From assembly GCA_024500155.1 (NCBI GenBank), contig CM044879.1:28352072-28416071 (forward strand): a stretch of DNA of 64,000 nt, written 5' to 3'. The position numbers and the translations under genes were made by a program. Below the pieces are notes generated by a model that was not told where the DNA came from, ran no database searches, and worked only from the letters and a program-made list of their open reading frames with translations. Within the stretch, counting starts at the first letter, position 1, and each line of letters starts with the position of its first letter. This document shows positions 1 through 10,304 of the stretch, one piece after another. This stretch comes from Chenopodium formosanum. Lineage: Eukaryota > Streptophyta > Magnoliopsida > Caryophyllales > Amaranthaceae.

Positions 1-259
1 ACCATGAGACCTTTATGAACAGGGATGAACAACAGCATAGAAATATGGAGGAGGAAAGGGATGGAAGTCCTCTCCCGCCAGGCTTCAACCATGTTCAGTT
101 GGGTCAAGAAAAGGAGGGATTTGAAAGCCTCATAATGAGTGTAGACGGTTCTTGGGATAAGAAAACAAATAGGGCAGGGATTGGTTGGTCAGTCATGAAC
201 AATGGAATGATTATGGCAACGGGGGAAGGTGGCAGACACGGCATTGCAAACTCAACCCT
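1..259 (+). pseudogene. 3' part of an L1-clade LINE ORF2 (RNase H domain), left half
   Basis: The open frame entering from the left encodes the start of a plant LINE RNase H domain, with PPGFNHVQLG, VDGSWDKKTNRAGIGW and a GGRHGIANS segment. The second, better preserved LINE at 30565-37583 has the equivalent PPGFNAVQLG and VDGSWDKGTTRAGIGWAV, so both belong to one family. The frame is cut at 259/260 by an Athila LTR. The rest of the domain (SALHCEAWACLEG and onward) resumes at 17852. The 5' part of the LINE lies outside the window, so its length and target duplication cannot be judged. Confidence 0.85.
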
Positions 260-533
260 TGACAGGCTAAAGTCGTATCACCTAATCAAAAATAATTACC
301 TAAGTCCACTAGCTTATGCAGATAGGGAAGTAGGGTCGAATCCACAGGGAAACTAGTCTTTCTACTCCTAATTAATTAATATAGTCTAAATTATTAAAGT
401 AACCAATATTTGTTGCGATTATAAACTATACTACGAAAATTATAAGTAAAGAGAATAATTAAGGAAGAAAACAATAATAATAAAGCCTATGGCATAGGTT
501 CACTAAAAAACAATCACTAGTAGAAAAAGCTAA

Positions 534-750
534 ATGGGAAGCCCCAATTGGCAAGCGGTTTTTCAAATCCGCTTCGAAAGACCCTATTTTAAAAAAAAAA
601 AACTCTTTTTTAGAATGGCAAGCGGTTTTGGCGCGAACCGCTTCCCATTACATGTATTGGCAAGCGGTTCGGGGTTGAACCGCTTGCCATTTGGTGTAAT
701 GGTAAGCGGTTCAAACCCGAACCGCTTGCCAATTCAAAAAAAAATTTTGC
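534..750. repeat. CACTA left subterminal repeats
   Basis: Several copies of GGCAAGCGGTT, mostly paired with an inverted AACCGCTTGCC or AACCGCTTCCC a few bases later, so each pair could fold back. In known CACTA elements such subterminal motifs bind the TNPA-type protein; that role is inferred here from position. Short open frames across this stretch are artefacts. Confidence 0.8.
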
Positions 751-1392
751 GGGAATTGAAATTAACTCAGCAGTCAGGCACTTAGTCGAATTTTCCCCAA
801 AAATTCGAACATACAGTACTCTAGCTCTAATTCACTTCCCTCTCTTTCTCTTTTCTTGCTTCCAACTCCACTCTCAAGCATACTCCACCACCGCCGCCGC
901 CGCCACCACCACTCCTTTCACTCCCTTTTCCCTCTTTTTTTTTTAATTTTCGTGGGTTTGTTTGTAGCTGCTCCTGTGCGAAAGTTTGCAGCGTTCGTGG
1001 GGAGGTGTTGCTCAAGGTCGTCGCTGGTGGTGTTCGTGGCTACATGTTGCTGTTTTTGTGGGGGTGCAGCTGCCAATTCATGGGTGGCTGGTGGTGTGTG
1101 TTCTGATTTTTCGCCCCACCACCACACCTCTCTCTTTCCCTGCCCTAATTGAAGCTACTACTTCTTTCAAAGCCACCACAAGTCTAACTCTCACCCCACA
1201 ATATCAATCCTTCTCTTTCACACTCTCAAATTAGGGTAAGCTCTTGCTAAACTTTACTTAAATATGTATTAATTGTTTGTTTATTCCAAACTTTAAAGTT
1301 AGGGTTTCAAATTTAGTGAACACATTTATCTTAATTGTTTTATTAATTGTTTGTTTATTCCGTAATGTTAATTGTTACTTTAATTGTTTAAA

Positions 1393-1398
<6 letters not shown>

Positions 1399-1437
<39 letters not shown>
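1399..1437. repeat. (TA)n microsatellite
   Basis: An uninterrupted TA run of about 20 units inside the CACTA element, in otherwise intron-like sequence. Nothing coding is visible from about 1230 to 2120. The preceding CT-rich and CCG-rich stretch (830-1230) looks like transcript leader sequence, but I cannot assign it. Confidence 0.8.
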
Positions 1438-1444
<7 letters not shown>

Positions 1445-2127
1445 TGAATATGAGTAGCTTTAAAGTTAATTTTTTGAAGAGAATAGTTATTAGTTAACAT
1501 GTTAGTTTGTTAAATTTGGTTAGTAAATTATAATGTTTGAATGGATTGCTATGAATGAATGAATGGAATGTAAACCTTAGTTTGATTTTAGGTAATATAA
1601 TTAGCAATATATGAATGAATGAACTTGTGTATTGTTAGTTGAATGTCATATAAATGCAAATTATTGAATGCTTGCATCATCATTTGCCTAGATACCCGTT
1701 CGAGTCTTTCTCATTAGGAGAAAGTCTTGAATAGTCCCCGGTTGGGACTGTTCTTGGACGTTTAGTCTCACTTAGGTAGTGAATGTATGTCTCTTTTTCG
1801 ATTTTAAGGAAATCTCGGCTTATCATTTTCTCACCATGTTCTCTGGGTGCATATGTAGGTAAGTAATTACCTACATTGTGTACTTGGAGAACTGGGGGGA
1901 AATGCTGCCGGATTTTCCTTAAAATTGAAAAGTTGACATACCTTCACTAGTGAGATTAGACGTTCAAGGATGGGTTAGGTTGGAGTGATAAGGACCTTTT
2001 GGGAGCATTCATTTTTACGCGATATGGATGAATTATATGATATATGTACTTTGATTAACATAATTCATGTTACATTTATACATTATTTGAAATGTGTCGG
2101 TATATTTAAAGGCAATTTAAAACGACA

Positions 2128-2247
2128 ATGGATCGCGGTTGGATGTATGGTAGACGTGATACATTCGAATTCTTTAATGGGCTTCAAGAGTTTTGCAAGA
2201 GTGCTTCACAGTATCAGCTCAGTACGGGTGAAAATGTACTACTTTGA
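2128..2247 (+). pseudogene. CACTA transposase-associated domain, N-terminal fragment
   Basis: A 39-codon frame begins MDRGWMYGRRD and runs to a TGA at 2245-2247. The MDRxWMY start is characteristic of the transposase-associated domain at the N terminus of plant En/Spm TNPD-like proteins. The frame then stops, and the next stretch (2248-2320) repeats part of it (TTTTGCAAGAGTGCT, CTACTTTGATTCAGCTAGT), a local duplication. The remainder of the transposase is absent, so this is a broken remnant. The family call rests on the short N-terminal motif. Confidence 0.6.
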
Positions 2248-2723
2248 TTCAGCTAGTTTTGCAAGAGTGCTAATAACACAATCTACTACTTTGATTCAGC
2301 TAGTACTTGGCCACCACGGAAGTTGCTAGTGCAGAACCTACTGATTGGGTAAATATTGATTCCTGTTATTGAATATCCTCACCTAAGTTATTGAGTATTT
2401 ATGTTTCTCACTTTGAACTTATTTTCCTAAAGTGTGATGAAGAACCTAAATTGTCGTTCTGTTGCCGGTCCAACGTGGAAATATGCAAAGGTAATGCTTT
2501 GAACAGTGCTTTGTTTAGTAAACTTGGCTTCGATTATGGCTATGCATGACTAGGTTACCTTTAATTTGTGTCATGTAAGTGTGCGCAACAAGACAACGGA
2601 GTTGATTGTGCCCTATACGTGATGAGGTTTATGTTTGCCATAGTCAATTGTTGCACGGAAGTTCAACACGTTGAGGAGGTATGGGTTTTTTTTTTTTTTT
2701 ATTCTCCAGATCAATAATTGCTG

Positions 2724-3225
2724 CCATGGCAGCTGCAGGTGCCCAGGCAGCTGTTGCAGCCACGGCAGCAGCCCAGGCAGGTGCCCAGGCCGCTGCAGCA
2801 GCCCAGGCAGGTGCCCAGGCCGCTGCAGCAGCCACGGCAGTAGCCTTGGAAGCAGCAGCAGCAGCCCAGGCAGGTGCCCAGGCAGCTGCAGCAGCCACGA
2901 CAGCAGACCAGGCAGCTGCAGCAGCCACGGCAGCAGCAGCAGCCCAGGCAGGTGCCCAGGCAGCTGCAGCAGCCACGGCAGCAGCCCAGGCAAGTGCCCA
3001 GGCCGCTGCAGCAGCCACGACAACAGCCCAGGCAGCTGCAGCAGCCACGGCAGTAGCCTTGGAAGCAGCAGCAGCCCAGGCAGGTGCCCAGGCAGCTGCA
3101 GCAGCCACGGCAGCAGCCCAGGAGGTGCCCAGGCCACTGCAGCAGCCACGGCAGCAGCCCAGGCAGCTGCAGCAGCCACGGCAGCAGCCCAGCTAGCTGC
3201 AGCAGCCATATGGCAGCAGCGTTGG
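2724..3225. repeat. GC-rich minisatellite built on GCAGCAGCC / CAGGCAGGTGCCC
   Basis: Degenerate repeats of about 42-45 bp alternate GCAGCTGCAGCAGCCACGGC with CAGCCCAGGCAGGTGCCC. Because the unit lacks stops in several frames, long Ala-, Gln/Pro-, Ser/Cys- or Leu/Pro-rich frames appear on both strands. None has a credible start, domain or context. The block lies inside the predicted last intron of the CACTA Ulp1-like gene. Confidence 0.85.
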
Positions 3226-3339
3226 TAGCAGCCCGGGGAATGTGGCAGTATTTTATGAACTTGGTGCGTAAATGAAAGTGAATTTGGCCATTGTGGTAAA
3301 ATTTTTTGAACTTGTTGCATAATTGATAGTGAATTTGGT

Positions 3340-4790
3340 AATGAAGTCATACATTTCATATTTGGGCCATTTTGGGTAAATTGCGTCCTAAAACTAAGTA
3401 AATTGTTATTTTGATGTGATTTCAAACCTTATACACCTAAGACTAGGTAATAGTGACATGTTATGAGAAAGAAATAGTCCATTTGATAAAAAATGTAGAA
3501 ATTGGGCAAAGTAGTAGTCACATATGCCTTATTTGGGCCATTTTGGATGAAATCCGTCCTAAAACTAGGTAAAATGCATTTTGATGGGATTTCAAGCCTT
3601 AAACTCCTAAGACTAGGTAATATTGACATGTTATGAGAAAGAATTAATTCATTTTATAAGAAATGTAGAAAATGGGCAAAGTGGAAGTCATATAGGCCTT
3701 ATTTGGGGCATCCATGTATAAAATGTGTCCTAAAACTTAGTAAAATGTTCTTTTGATGTGATTTCAAGTCTTAGACACCAAATCCTAGGTAATATTGACA
3801 TGTTATGATAAAGAATTAGTGCATTTGATAAAAAAATGTAGAAAATGGGCAAAGTAGAAGTCATATAGGCCTTATTTGGGGCATCCATGGATAAAATGTG
3901 TCCTAAAACTTAGTAAAATGTTCTTTTGATGTGATTTCAAGTCTTAGAAACCAAATCCTAGGTAATATTGACATGTTATGATAAAGAATTAGTGCATTTG
4001 ATAAAAAATGTAGAAAATGGGCAAAGTAGAAGTCATATAGGCCTTATTTGGGGCATCTTGTATAAAATGCGTCCTAAAACTTAGTAAAATGTTCTTTTAA
4101 TGTGATTTCAAGCCTTAGACACCTAAGACTAGGTAATATTGACCTGTTTTGATACAGAATTAGTGCATTTGACTAGAATAGTAGAAAATGGGCAAAGTAG
4201 AAGTACAATAGGCCTTATTTGGGGCATCCTTGGATAAAATAGGCCCTAAAACTTAGTAAAATGTTTTTTGATGTGATTTCAAGTCTTAGACACCAAGTAC
4301 TAGGTAATATTGACATGTTATGATAAACAGTTAGTGCATTTGATAAAAAAAATGTAGAAAATGGGCAAAGTAGAAGTCATATAGGCCTTATTTGGGGCAT
4401 CCATGGATAAAATGTGTCCTAAAACTTAGTAAAATGTTCTTTTGATGTGATTTCAAGTCTTAGACACCAAATCCTAGGTAATATTGACATGTTATGATAA
4501 AGAATTAGTGCATTTGATAAAAAATGTAGAAAATGGACAAAGTATAAGTCATATAGGCCTTTTTTGGGGCATCTTGTATAAATTGCGTCCTAAAACTTAG
4601 TAAAATGTTCTTTTGATGTGATTTCAAGCCTTAGACACCTAAGATTAGGGAATATTGACTTGTTTTGATAGAGAATTAGTGCATATGATATGAAATGTAG
4701 AAAATGGGAAAAGTTCAAGTCATATAGGACTTATAATGGGGCATCAATGGGTAAAATGCGTAATGCTCTTTTGATGTGATTTGTAAATGG
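3340..4790. repeat. 172-bp tandem array (about 8 copies) inside the CACTA element
   Basis: The anchor CCTAAAAC recurs at 3387, 3558, 3729, 3902, 4073, 4245, 4418 and 4589, spacings of 171-173 bp. Each unit also carries GATGTGATTTCAAG, CTAGGTAATATTGAC, GCATTTGATA, GTAGAAAATGGGCAAAGT and GGCCTTATTTGGGGCAT. Copies in the middle are very similar, whereas the edges are more diverged. No open reading frame is maintained. Confidence 0.9.
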
Positions 4791-5449
4791 CATAATGCTC
4801 TTTTGATGTGATTTGTAAATGGCATCAATTAGTCCTAGATAGCTAATTATTTTAATTTTTTTTATAATAGTCAAGTGTTATATATATATAATGTTTGTTT
4901 TTTTTTTCCTAAAGGTTTGCGCGATTCAAAGGGAAGGCCCGTTAACAAGCAAAGAAATCGATGAAATTCGCGACATGTGGGCTTATTTCGTGACATTTGA
5001 TGGCATCTATTAGTATTGTCGGAGTGGGTGCACACACACCAACTTAATTAGTGAGCTTGAGTTTATTAGTTATTAGTATGATGAACATTATTTTAGTTAG
5101 TATATGTTTTTTTTATATTAACATTCATTATGATTAGTACGTAGCTATTGATGGTGTTATATATCTTTACACATTTTGTTGTACTTACATATTATTGTTA
5201 ATTCAATATTACAATGATGTTACTTTTGATATGATATATATATATATGTAATTTTTATTTCATGTTATATATTATATTGTATTATTATTAATAATATTAA
5301 TATTAATAATAATATTATTATTATTATTATTAATAATATTAATATTATTGTGACAGGTCCCTATTATAATTAAGACATGACTATTTATATTAAAACAGGT
5401 CACTAATTATATTATTTACAAATTAATAATAATTTTGGAAAAAAAAAAA

Positions 5450-5720
5450 GAGAATGGCAAGCGGTTTAGGTTTAGAACCGCTTCCCATTTGAAGATAATG
5501 GCAAGCGGTTTGGCGCCAAAACCGCTTGCCATTACAATGGACATAAGAGTATGTCATGTGTAATGGCAAGCGGTTTTGGCGCCAAACCGCTTGCCATTCT
5601 CATCAAAAGGCAAGCGGTTCTGAACCGCTTGCCATTTAAATGGTCATTGGCAAGCCCCCCATTAGGGAGCGGTTCAAAACCGCTTGCCATTGGGGGGTTT
5701 GAACCGCTTCCCAATTTGTT
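5450..5720. repeat. CACTA right subterminal repeats
   Basis: At least five GGCAAGCGGTT motifs and matching inverted AACCGCTTGCC/AACCGCTTCCC copies, including AATGGCAAGCGGTTTGG facing AAACCGCTTGCCATT. They mirror the left end, as expected for the two ends of a CACTA element. An (ATT)n-like stretch at about 5280-5350 precedes them. Confidence 0.8.
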
Positions 5721-6883
5721 TTTTCTACTAGTGAATATTCCTGGGTAAAACACAACAATCAATCATCAATGCATTAATTAATCAGATCATAAAGGGCTTT
5801 CGCTACGTATTACAATCACAGAATTAATTTACCGGTATTAAATCTCATCTCTCGAATCTCGACCTAACCATTTATAAATTAATCTGCCTATTGAAACTAA
5901 GCCTAAACATCAATTCTCATCTCTCGAATCTCGAATCAATATTGCTAAACTCATACAATTAAACCTGGCCAAATCAAATTGCATAACATTTAAACAATCA
6001 ATAGGAAATCAATTAAGCATTAATGATCAACAATCATAAAATTACCCTTACATATTATTTATTAGATCCCCAAAAACCCTAGAAGGAAAACTACTCAGAC
6101 ATAGTTAAAACTAAGCAAAACATAATAATTAAGCAAGACATGAAAGAAAAATAGAATGAATAAAGTACTGAGATTAATTAAGAGAGAAATCGTACCAAGA
6201 CGGCGGAATTACAATAGAGTTGAGGAACAAGAAAGAAAAATAAAAGTCTAGAGAGAGAAAGTTGAGTAGAGAGAAGGAAGAGAATAAAAACTAGAGTAAG
6301 AGAATTATGAAGAAGTCCCCAATTTTTGCCTCCTAAAATTGCATTAATACTAAGCAAGAAGATCTCTGCTAAAACAAAAGCAAAACGGAAAACTAAACTC
6401 CCTAAAGCCAACACGCGCCCGGTCGGGCAGTGGCTCGCCCGACCGGGCCCGCCTTTTCTCCTCAAATGCCTTCTCGCGCCCGGTCGGGCGCGTGCTCTGG
6501 GCACGAGCCTTGTTTCTTCGCTGCTCGCCCCGCCCGGCCGGGCGCGCCTTCGGGCGGTGCTCTGGTGGTCCGGGCGAGGCTTCTTGGGCCTCGAACTTGG
6601 CCCAAACGCCTCGTATCTCCAAAACTGAGCCCCTAGTCACCGATTTGCTACCTCCAATCGGTCTTGGGCTATCGAACGTGGTCACGGTCTTCCAATACTT
6701 GTAGATGCTCCTCGAAAAACCCGAGAAAATGCTCTAAGTACGCAAATTCCTACAAAACTCCAGCAAAACTACCAAAGCACTGGAAAACACAAATTATTAA
6801 TAAAAGTGGCTCGTAGGAGCTAAAAACACTACTAATTACGACCAAGGGACGGGGATAAATATATATATAAAATGAACACATCA

Positions 6884-6897
6884 AACTCCCCCAAGCC
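6884..6897 (-). other. Athila polypurine tract
   Basis: In element orientation the internal region ends GGCTTGGGGGAGTT directly against the 3' LTR start TGATGTG. A purine-rich tract at this position is the plus-strand primer of LTR retrotransposons. The same 13-mer (CTCCCCCAAGCCA on the plus strand) recurs twice more upstream of the LTR. Confidence 0.75.
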
Positions 6898-8518
6898 AAA
6901 GCTTTGTTTGTCCCTAAGCAAAGGGCTCCTCAATGAACAATAAAACATGCCTCACCCCAATATAAAAATCAAGCACAAACGATTCAAGGCAAATCAAGAG
7001 AACATGCTTCAAAATCAGCCAATCCTATCCATCTAATCACCCTTCCTCCCCAACAATTGTCAAGTAGAGCAAACCAAATGAGCATATAGAATTCAAGACT
7101 AGTGCTCTCACACTCAACTCTCATTTATGTGGAGAGTAAAAGATGTACTCGATCACTCTCCATCCCAACCCCTTTAATGTGAACAATGCCCTCCCAAACT
7201 CACAACACTCGTGTGTTTAAAAAGACATACACTCAACCTAATAGTCGACTCGGAATATGTCAAGTCATAACTTGCATTGATAAACAACACTTTCACATTT
7301 ACACAACTCTATGCACAAGGTCAAAAGGTCTTTAAAGCTTGTAATGTAAGGCTAGGGAAAAAGGGTAGGATATATTTGGGAATATGTGAGAGAAAAGCTT
7401 TGCAAAAAGGGAGCCATATCCTAATAAACCCATGACCAAAGATAATGATCATACACATCTCCAATCATAAAAATCAATCCCAATCCTTACAAAATTCACT
7501 CCTAAAAATATGATAATATGGAACAAGAGTGAATAACAAACTCAAACTCAAATATTTACAATGAAACTCAATTTTTTTCTTTCTTTTCTTTTGATAAACC
7601 TTCACTTAGATAATTTGAACATGAAACACTTATTTTCTTTTTGCTCTTTTTTTCATTTTTTTTCATTAGAAGTTCACTTTCTTTTTTTTTTTATTTTCTC
7701 ACTTTTCTTTTTTTCTCAAATATATACACAATAAAACCCATCAAAACAAAAATATGATCAAGAACAAATAACTTCTCAAACCCCACCCAAATCGTGCAAA
7801 TAATGTGCACACTACAAACTCCCTCACCTCACTCACTAATAGCTCCCCCAAGCCAAGCTTGGGACTAGTAACCAATGGGGCTAAATAGGCTTGTAATGTG
7901 GCTAAATAAACAATAAAAGGGCACAAGCAACAACATGGGTAGCAAGAAGGGAACAAATGTATCTAAATAAATCTGAAGGCTGCCTAAAAGAACAAATGCC
8001 TTCGTCCTCATGTGCATAATATTGAGTCATGAAACACTACTCATAGTTGCAAATCAATACTCAAATTCATTGACATACCAGGAACTAATCACACATTCCT
8101 AACCAAATTAACTAGTCAAGCACTATATTCACATGTAGTTGGACAAAATTGACGCATGTTTAGGAATCCAGGTAATTAAACTTCAAATCATGATCAACAA
8201 ATCCACAATGCTCAAAATCAAATACCAAGAATCAAAACAATTTTCTCAAGTATGGGGCACAGGGAAGCATGATTTACAGTTCATTGGTTCGTATTTTTTT
8301 TTTATTTTTTTGTTTTTTTCAATTTTTTTGTATTTTTCATATAGGAAAAGCAATAAACTAATCTAAAAAGCAATAAATCTAAACTAACAAAAAAAAAAAC
8401 ACACCGAAAATAAACAAAAATAAAGAAAAAGGAAGAAGAAAATATATACCAAATCCAAAAATCTCCCCCAAGCCAAGATCAGACAATTTCCTCATTGGCT
8501 CGAAGCTAGCCCAGCTGG
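6898..8518. other. Athila non-coding spacer between env-like ORF and 3' LTR, with two extra PPT-like copies
   Basis: I see no coding potential here. The stretch is AT-rich with long T runs (7565-7730 and 8290-8340). It carries two further exact copies of CTCCCCCAAGCCA at 7843-7855 and 8463-8475; the last lies about 45 bp beyond the env-like stop. A long non-coding region before the 3' LTR is typical of Athila elements. Confidence 0.7.
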
Positions 8519-10045
8519 CTACTCATCCTCATCCTCGTCCATCCGTGTGGACCCACCTGCTCCACCACTGGAACCTGCACCAAAGGAGCTACCACCAAAA
8601 TAGTTAGCATGAAAAGTCCCCCCCGGCGGTCCCCCAAAAGGAATGTCCTGGCCGTACCCATGGAACGAAGAATAGTCTGTGTAAATACCATGGGCAGTGG
8701 GATCCCTATCGTATCCCTGAGGTGGGGGCTGGAACCAGTCTGGGTAAACAACATCGTCGGGAATGTTGCCCCAACGAGCATAATCATCATAAATGGGGTA
8801 GAGTCCCCTACCCTGGTTCCTCTCTAGGTAGCCTAGCCTCTGGTCGACAGAACCAATCATCTGTCTAAACTCGGTCTGGGTCTGCTCTATGCGACCTATG
8901 GCCTGGCCAATACTCTGCAAGTCCCAAACTGGGTCAGAGTCACCATGAGGGACGGAATAGGATTGTCGGGGTGGTGATGGTGGCTGTGGAATAGGCTGAA
9001 CTATAGGCTGTGGCTGGGCCTGGGCCTGCTGTGGATCCTCGCCCCTAGCATGAGCAACTAACAGGACATAAGTGTAGGACTCTTGCCCTGGGGGAAAGGC
9101 GGTCAGGTCGGGGTTGGGCAAAGGAAAAATGGGTAAGGGTTGTTCAGTCCCTGTCCTAATGCACCAATGGGTGACCTGGCTCCCGTCTACCCTCAACCAC
9201 CCCAGCTCCTCAAGGTACCTAGAGGTAATGTAGGTGTCGGATCCCATGTTAGTCGTGCGGTGGGGTCCACTCTCTACAAAGCCGGCCTTCTTGATGGCTA
9301 TCCTAGTGATCATGCCACCAAGACGGATGGGGGTAGTGGCCTGGTTGCTGGCCGTAGCATGCCTACCTAGGTGGTGGATGATATACCGGGCTATGTTCGA
9401 TTTCCCGTACCTAAACATATAATGGTCAATTACAGCTAATTCATTGGTCTGGCAGTTGTGGGGTTCATACCTACCTAGGAAACAGACACCGGCAAATCTT
9501 TGCCACATTTTAGGGACGGGGTGGTGGATAGGCCTAGCACTAGCATGTTGTGCAGAAACATGAGGAATACCAGTCAAAGCAAAATAAACATCATCCATTT
9601 TAAACTCAGCATTCCATTGCCTATCTAAATCAGGTTCCAGTTCAAATAATTTACAGAATTCCACAAAAGAAAGAGTGATGTTTCTATTATTAAGCCTAAA
9701 AATTAATTTTGGTCCACTTTTATGACTTTGAATAACAAGAGAAGACAAGAATTCACAGGTTAATTCACGGTATGTCGAATAATGCATATCTACAAATTTA
9801 CGCATACCAATATCATTCAAAAATCTCTTAACAAAGCCATAAATACCTAAAGCTTCTAAAGTGGGACGGTGTAACCACCATGAGGGGATTACCTCGCGTC
9901 CGTAGAGTACCTCAAGCTTTTCTCGTTGCTCCGGTGTTGCGATCTTGATCGTTGGCCACTGAGCAAGTTGAAGAGCCGGGTCATATTGTTGAGATGACCC
10001 GCTTGAACTACCCCCGAGCAAGTTCCTGCCCCTCTTAGCCGCCAT
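8519..10045 (-). CDS. Athila env-like ORF (ATHILA ORF-1 family protein), 508 aa
   Basis: The single open frame downstream of pol encodes 508 residues starting MAAKRGRNLLGG. Its first 330 residues resemble the conserved ATHILA protein family: the IPSWWLHRPTLEALGIYGFV block near residues 54-73, a YRELTCEFLSSLV stretch and the WQRFAGVCFLGRYEPHNCQTNEL block. A Gln/Pro-rich linker follows, then a Gly-rich tail ending in RMDEDEDE. This position corresponds to the env-like gene of Athila elements. I see no signal peptide, transmembrane segment or cleavage site, so an envelope function is not supported by the sequence; a nucleic-acid or structural role is equally possible. The frame has no stops, unlike pol. 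Confidence 0.8.
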   Translation of the reverse strand: MAAKRGRNLLGGSSSGSSQQYDPALQLAQWPTIKIATPEQREKLEVLYGREVIPSWWLHRPTLEALGIYGFVKRFLNDIGMRKFVDMHYSTYRELTCEFLSSLVIQSHKSGPKLIFRLNNRNITLSFVEFCKLFELEPDLDRQWNAEFKMDDVYFALTGIPHVSAQHASARPIHHPVPKMWQRFAGVCFLGRYEPHNCQTNELAVIDHYMFRYGKSNIARYIIHHLGRHATASNQATTPIRLGGMITRIAIKKAGFVESGPHRTTNMGSDTYITSRYLEELGWLRVDGSQVTHWCIRTGTEQPLPIFPLPNPDLTAFPPGQESYTYVLLVAHARGEDPQQAQAQPQPIVQPIPQPPSPPRQSYSVPHGDSDPVWDLQSIGQAIGRIEQTQTEFRQMIGSVDQRLGYLERNQGRGLYPIYDDYARWGNIPDDVVYPDWFQPPPQGYDRDPTAHGIYTDYSSFHGYGQDIPFGGPPGGTFHANYFGGSSFGAGSSGGAGGSTRMDEDEDE

Positions 10046-10304
10046 TGGAAGTGGTTATCAAAAATTAATTGTTGTGGAAAGTGAAATTTTTTTTGAATAG
10101 AAATGTAGAGGATGAAGGGAGGAGTATAAATATGTAAAAAGTTTTGGATTTGGATGAGGAATGGAGGAGAAATCTTAGAGAGAAGTTAGAGAGTTTAAGG
10201 TTTTAGAGAGAGAAAGAATGGAGGAAAGGAAAGAAAATGAAGGAAAGAAGAAGAAGAAAGGAGAAGAAGAAAGAAAAGAAAGACGGTACAACGGGGAAGA
10301 TGGT

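Larger units (their letters stand above)
2434..5013 (+). pseudogene. Ulp1-like (C48 peptidase) C-terminal exons of a CACTA protein, truncated
   Basis: Three exon-like blocks share one phase. About 2434-2490 ends GPTWKYAK before a GTAATG donor. 2580-2678 follows an AG and encodes CAQQDNGVDCALYVMRFMF, ending at GAG|GTATGG. 4915-5010 follows CCTAAAG and encodes a tail with EIDEIRDMWAYFV, then TAG. The Q-x-x-x-x-x-DC...YVMRFM pattern is the Ulp1 (SUMO protease) active-site Cys motif; such domains are common in plant CACTA and MULE proteins. The catalytic His and Asp lie further upstream in intact members and are not seen. The last intron (2679-4914) is swollen by two tandem arrays. The splice model is inferred. 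Confidence 0.5.
515..5733 (+). mobile_element. Non-autonomous CACTA (En/Spm) DNA transposon
   Basis: The element starts CACTAGTAGAAAAA and ends TTTTTTCTACTAGTG, perfect CACTA-class terminal inverted repeats. It is flanked by the 3-bp duplication AAT (512-514 and 5734-5736); the uninterrupted right LTR has a single AAT there. Both ends carry subterminal GGCAAGCGGTT/AACCGCTTGCC repeats, another CACTA trait. At 5,219 bp it lacks a full transposase. Only a short transposase-associated N-terminal piece (2128-2247) and exons resembling the C-terminal Ulp1-like part of CACTA proteins (about 2434-5013) remain. The rest is intron-like sequence with a GCC/CAG minisatellite and a 172-bp tandem array. 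It is probably a deletion derivative needing transposase in trans. Confidence 0.92.
260..6883 (-). repeat. Athila 3' LTR (left copy), interrupted by a CACTA element
   Basis: LTR sequence occupies 260-514 and 5734-6883, about 1,402 bp once the CACTA element and one copy of its AAT duplication are removed; the right LTR is 1,399 bp. The 3-bp difference is a CGG present in the left copy near 6202. At about 6413-6550 the LTR holds four GC-rich near-palindromes of the type CGCCCGGTCGGGCG. Reading frames seen here on both strands come from these palindromes and are not genes. Confidence 0.9.

Noticed and set aside
856..1234. Several overlapping 60-98-codon frames in the CACTA left part
   Set aside because: CT- and CCG-rich leader-like sequence; frames compete on both strands and none continues into a domain.
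2613..3425. Long Ala/Leu/Pro/Trp-rich frames on both strands (up to 270 codons)
   Set aside because: They are by-products of the GCC/CAG minisatellite: similar length in several frames, no domain, no credible start, inside a predicted CACTA intron.
3340..4790. Possible CRISPR-like regular repeat array
   Set aside because: The period is 172 bp of continuous repeat without unique spacers, in a plant transposon; it is a tandem satellite.
6178..6704. Overlapping Arg/Pro-rich frames of 68-111 codons, repeated at 17149-17758
   Set aside because: They lie within the Athila LTRs and arise from the GC palindromes; the two LTR copies differ by frame-changing indels.
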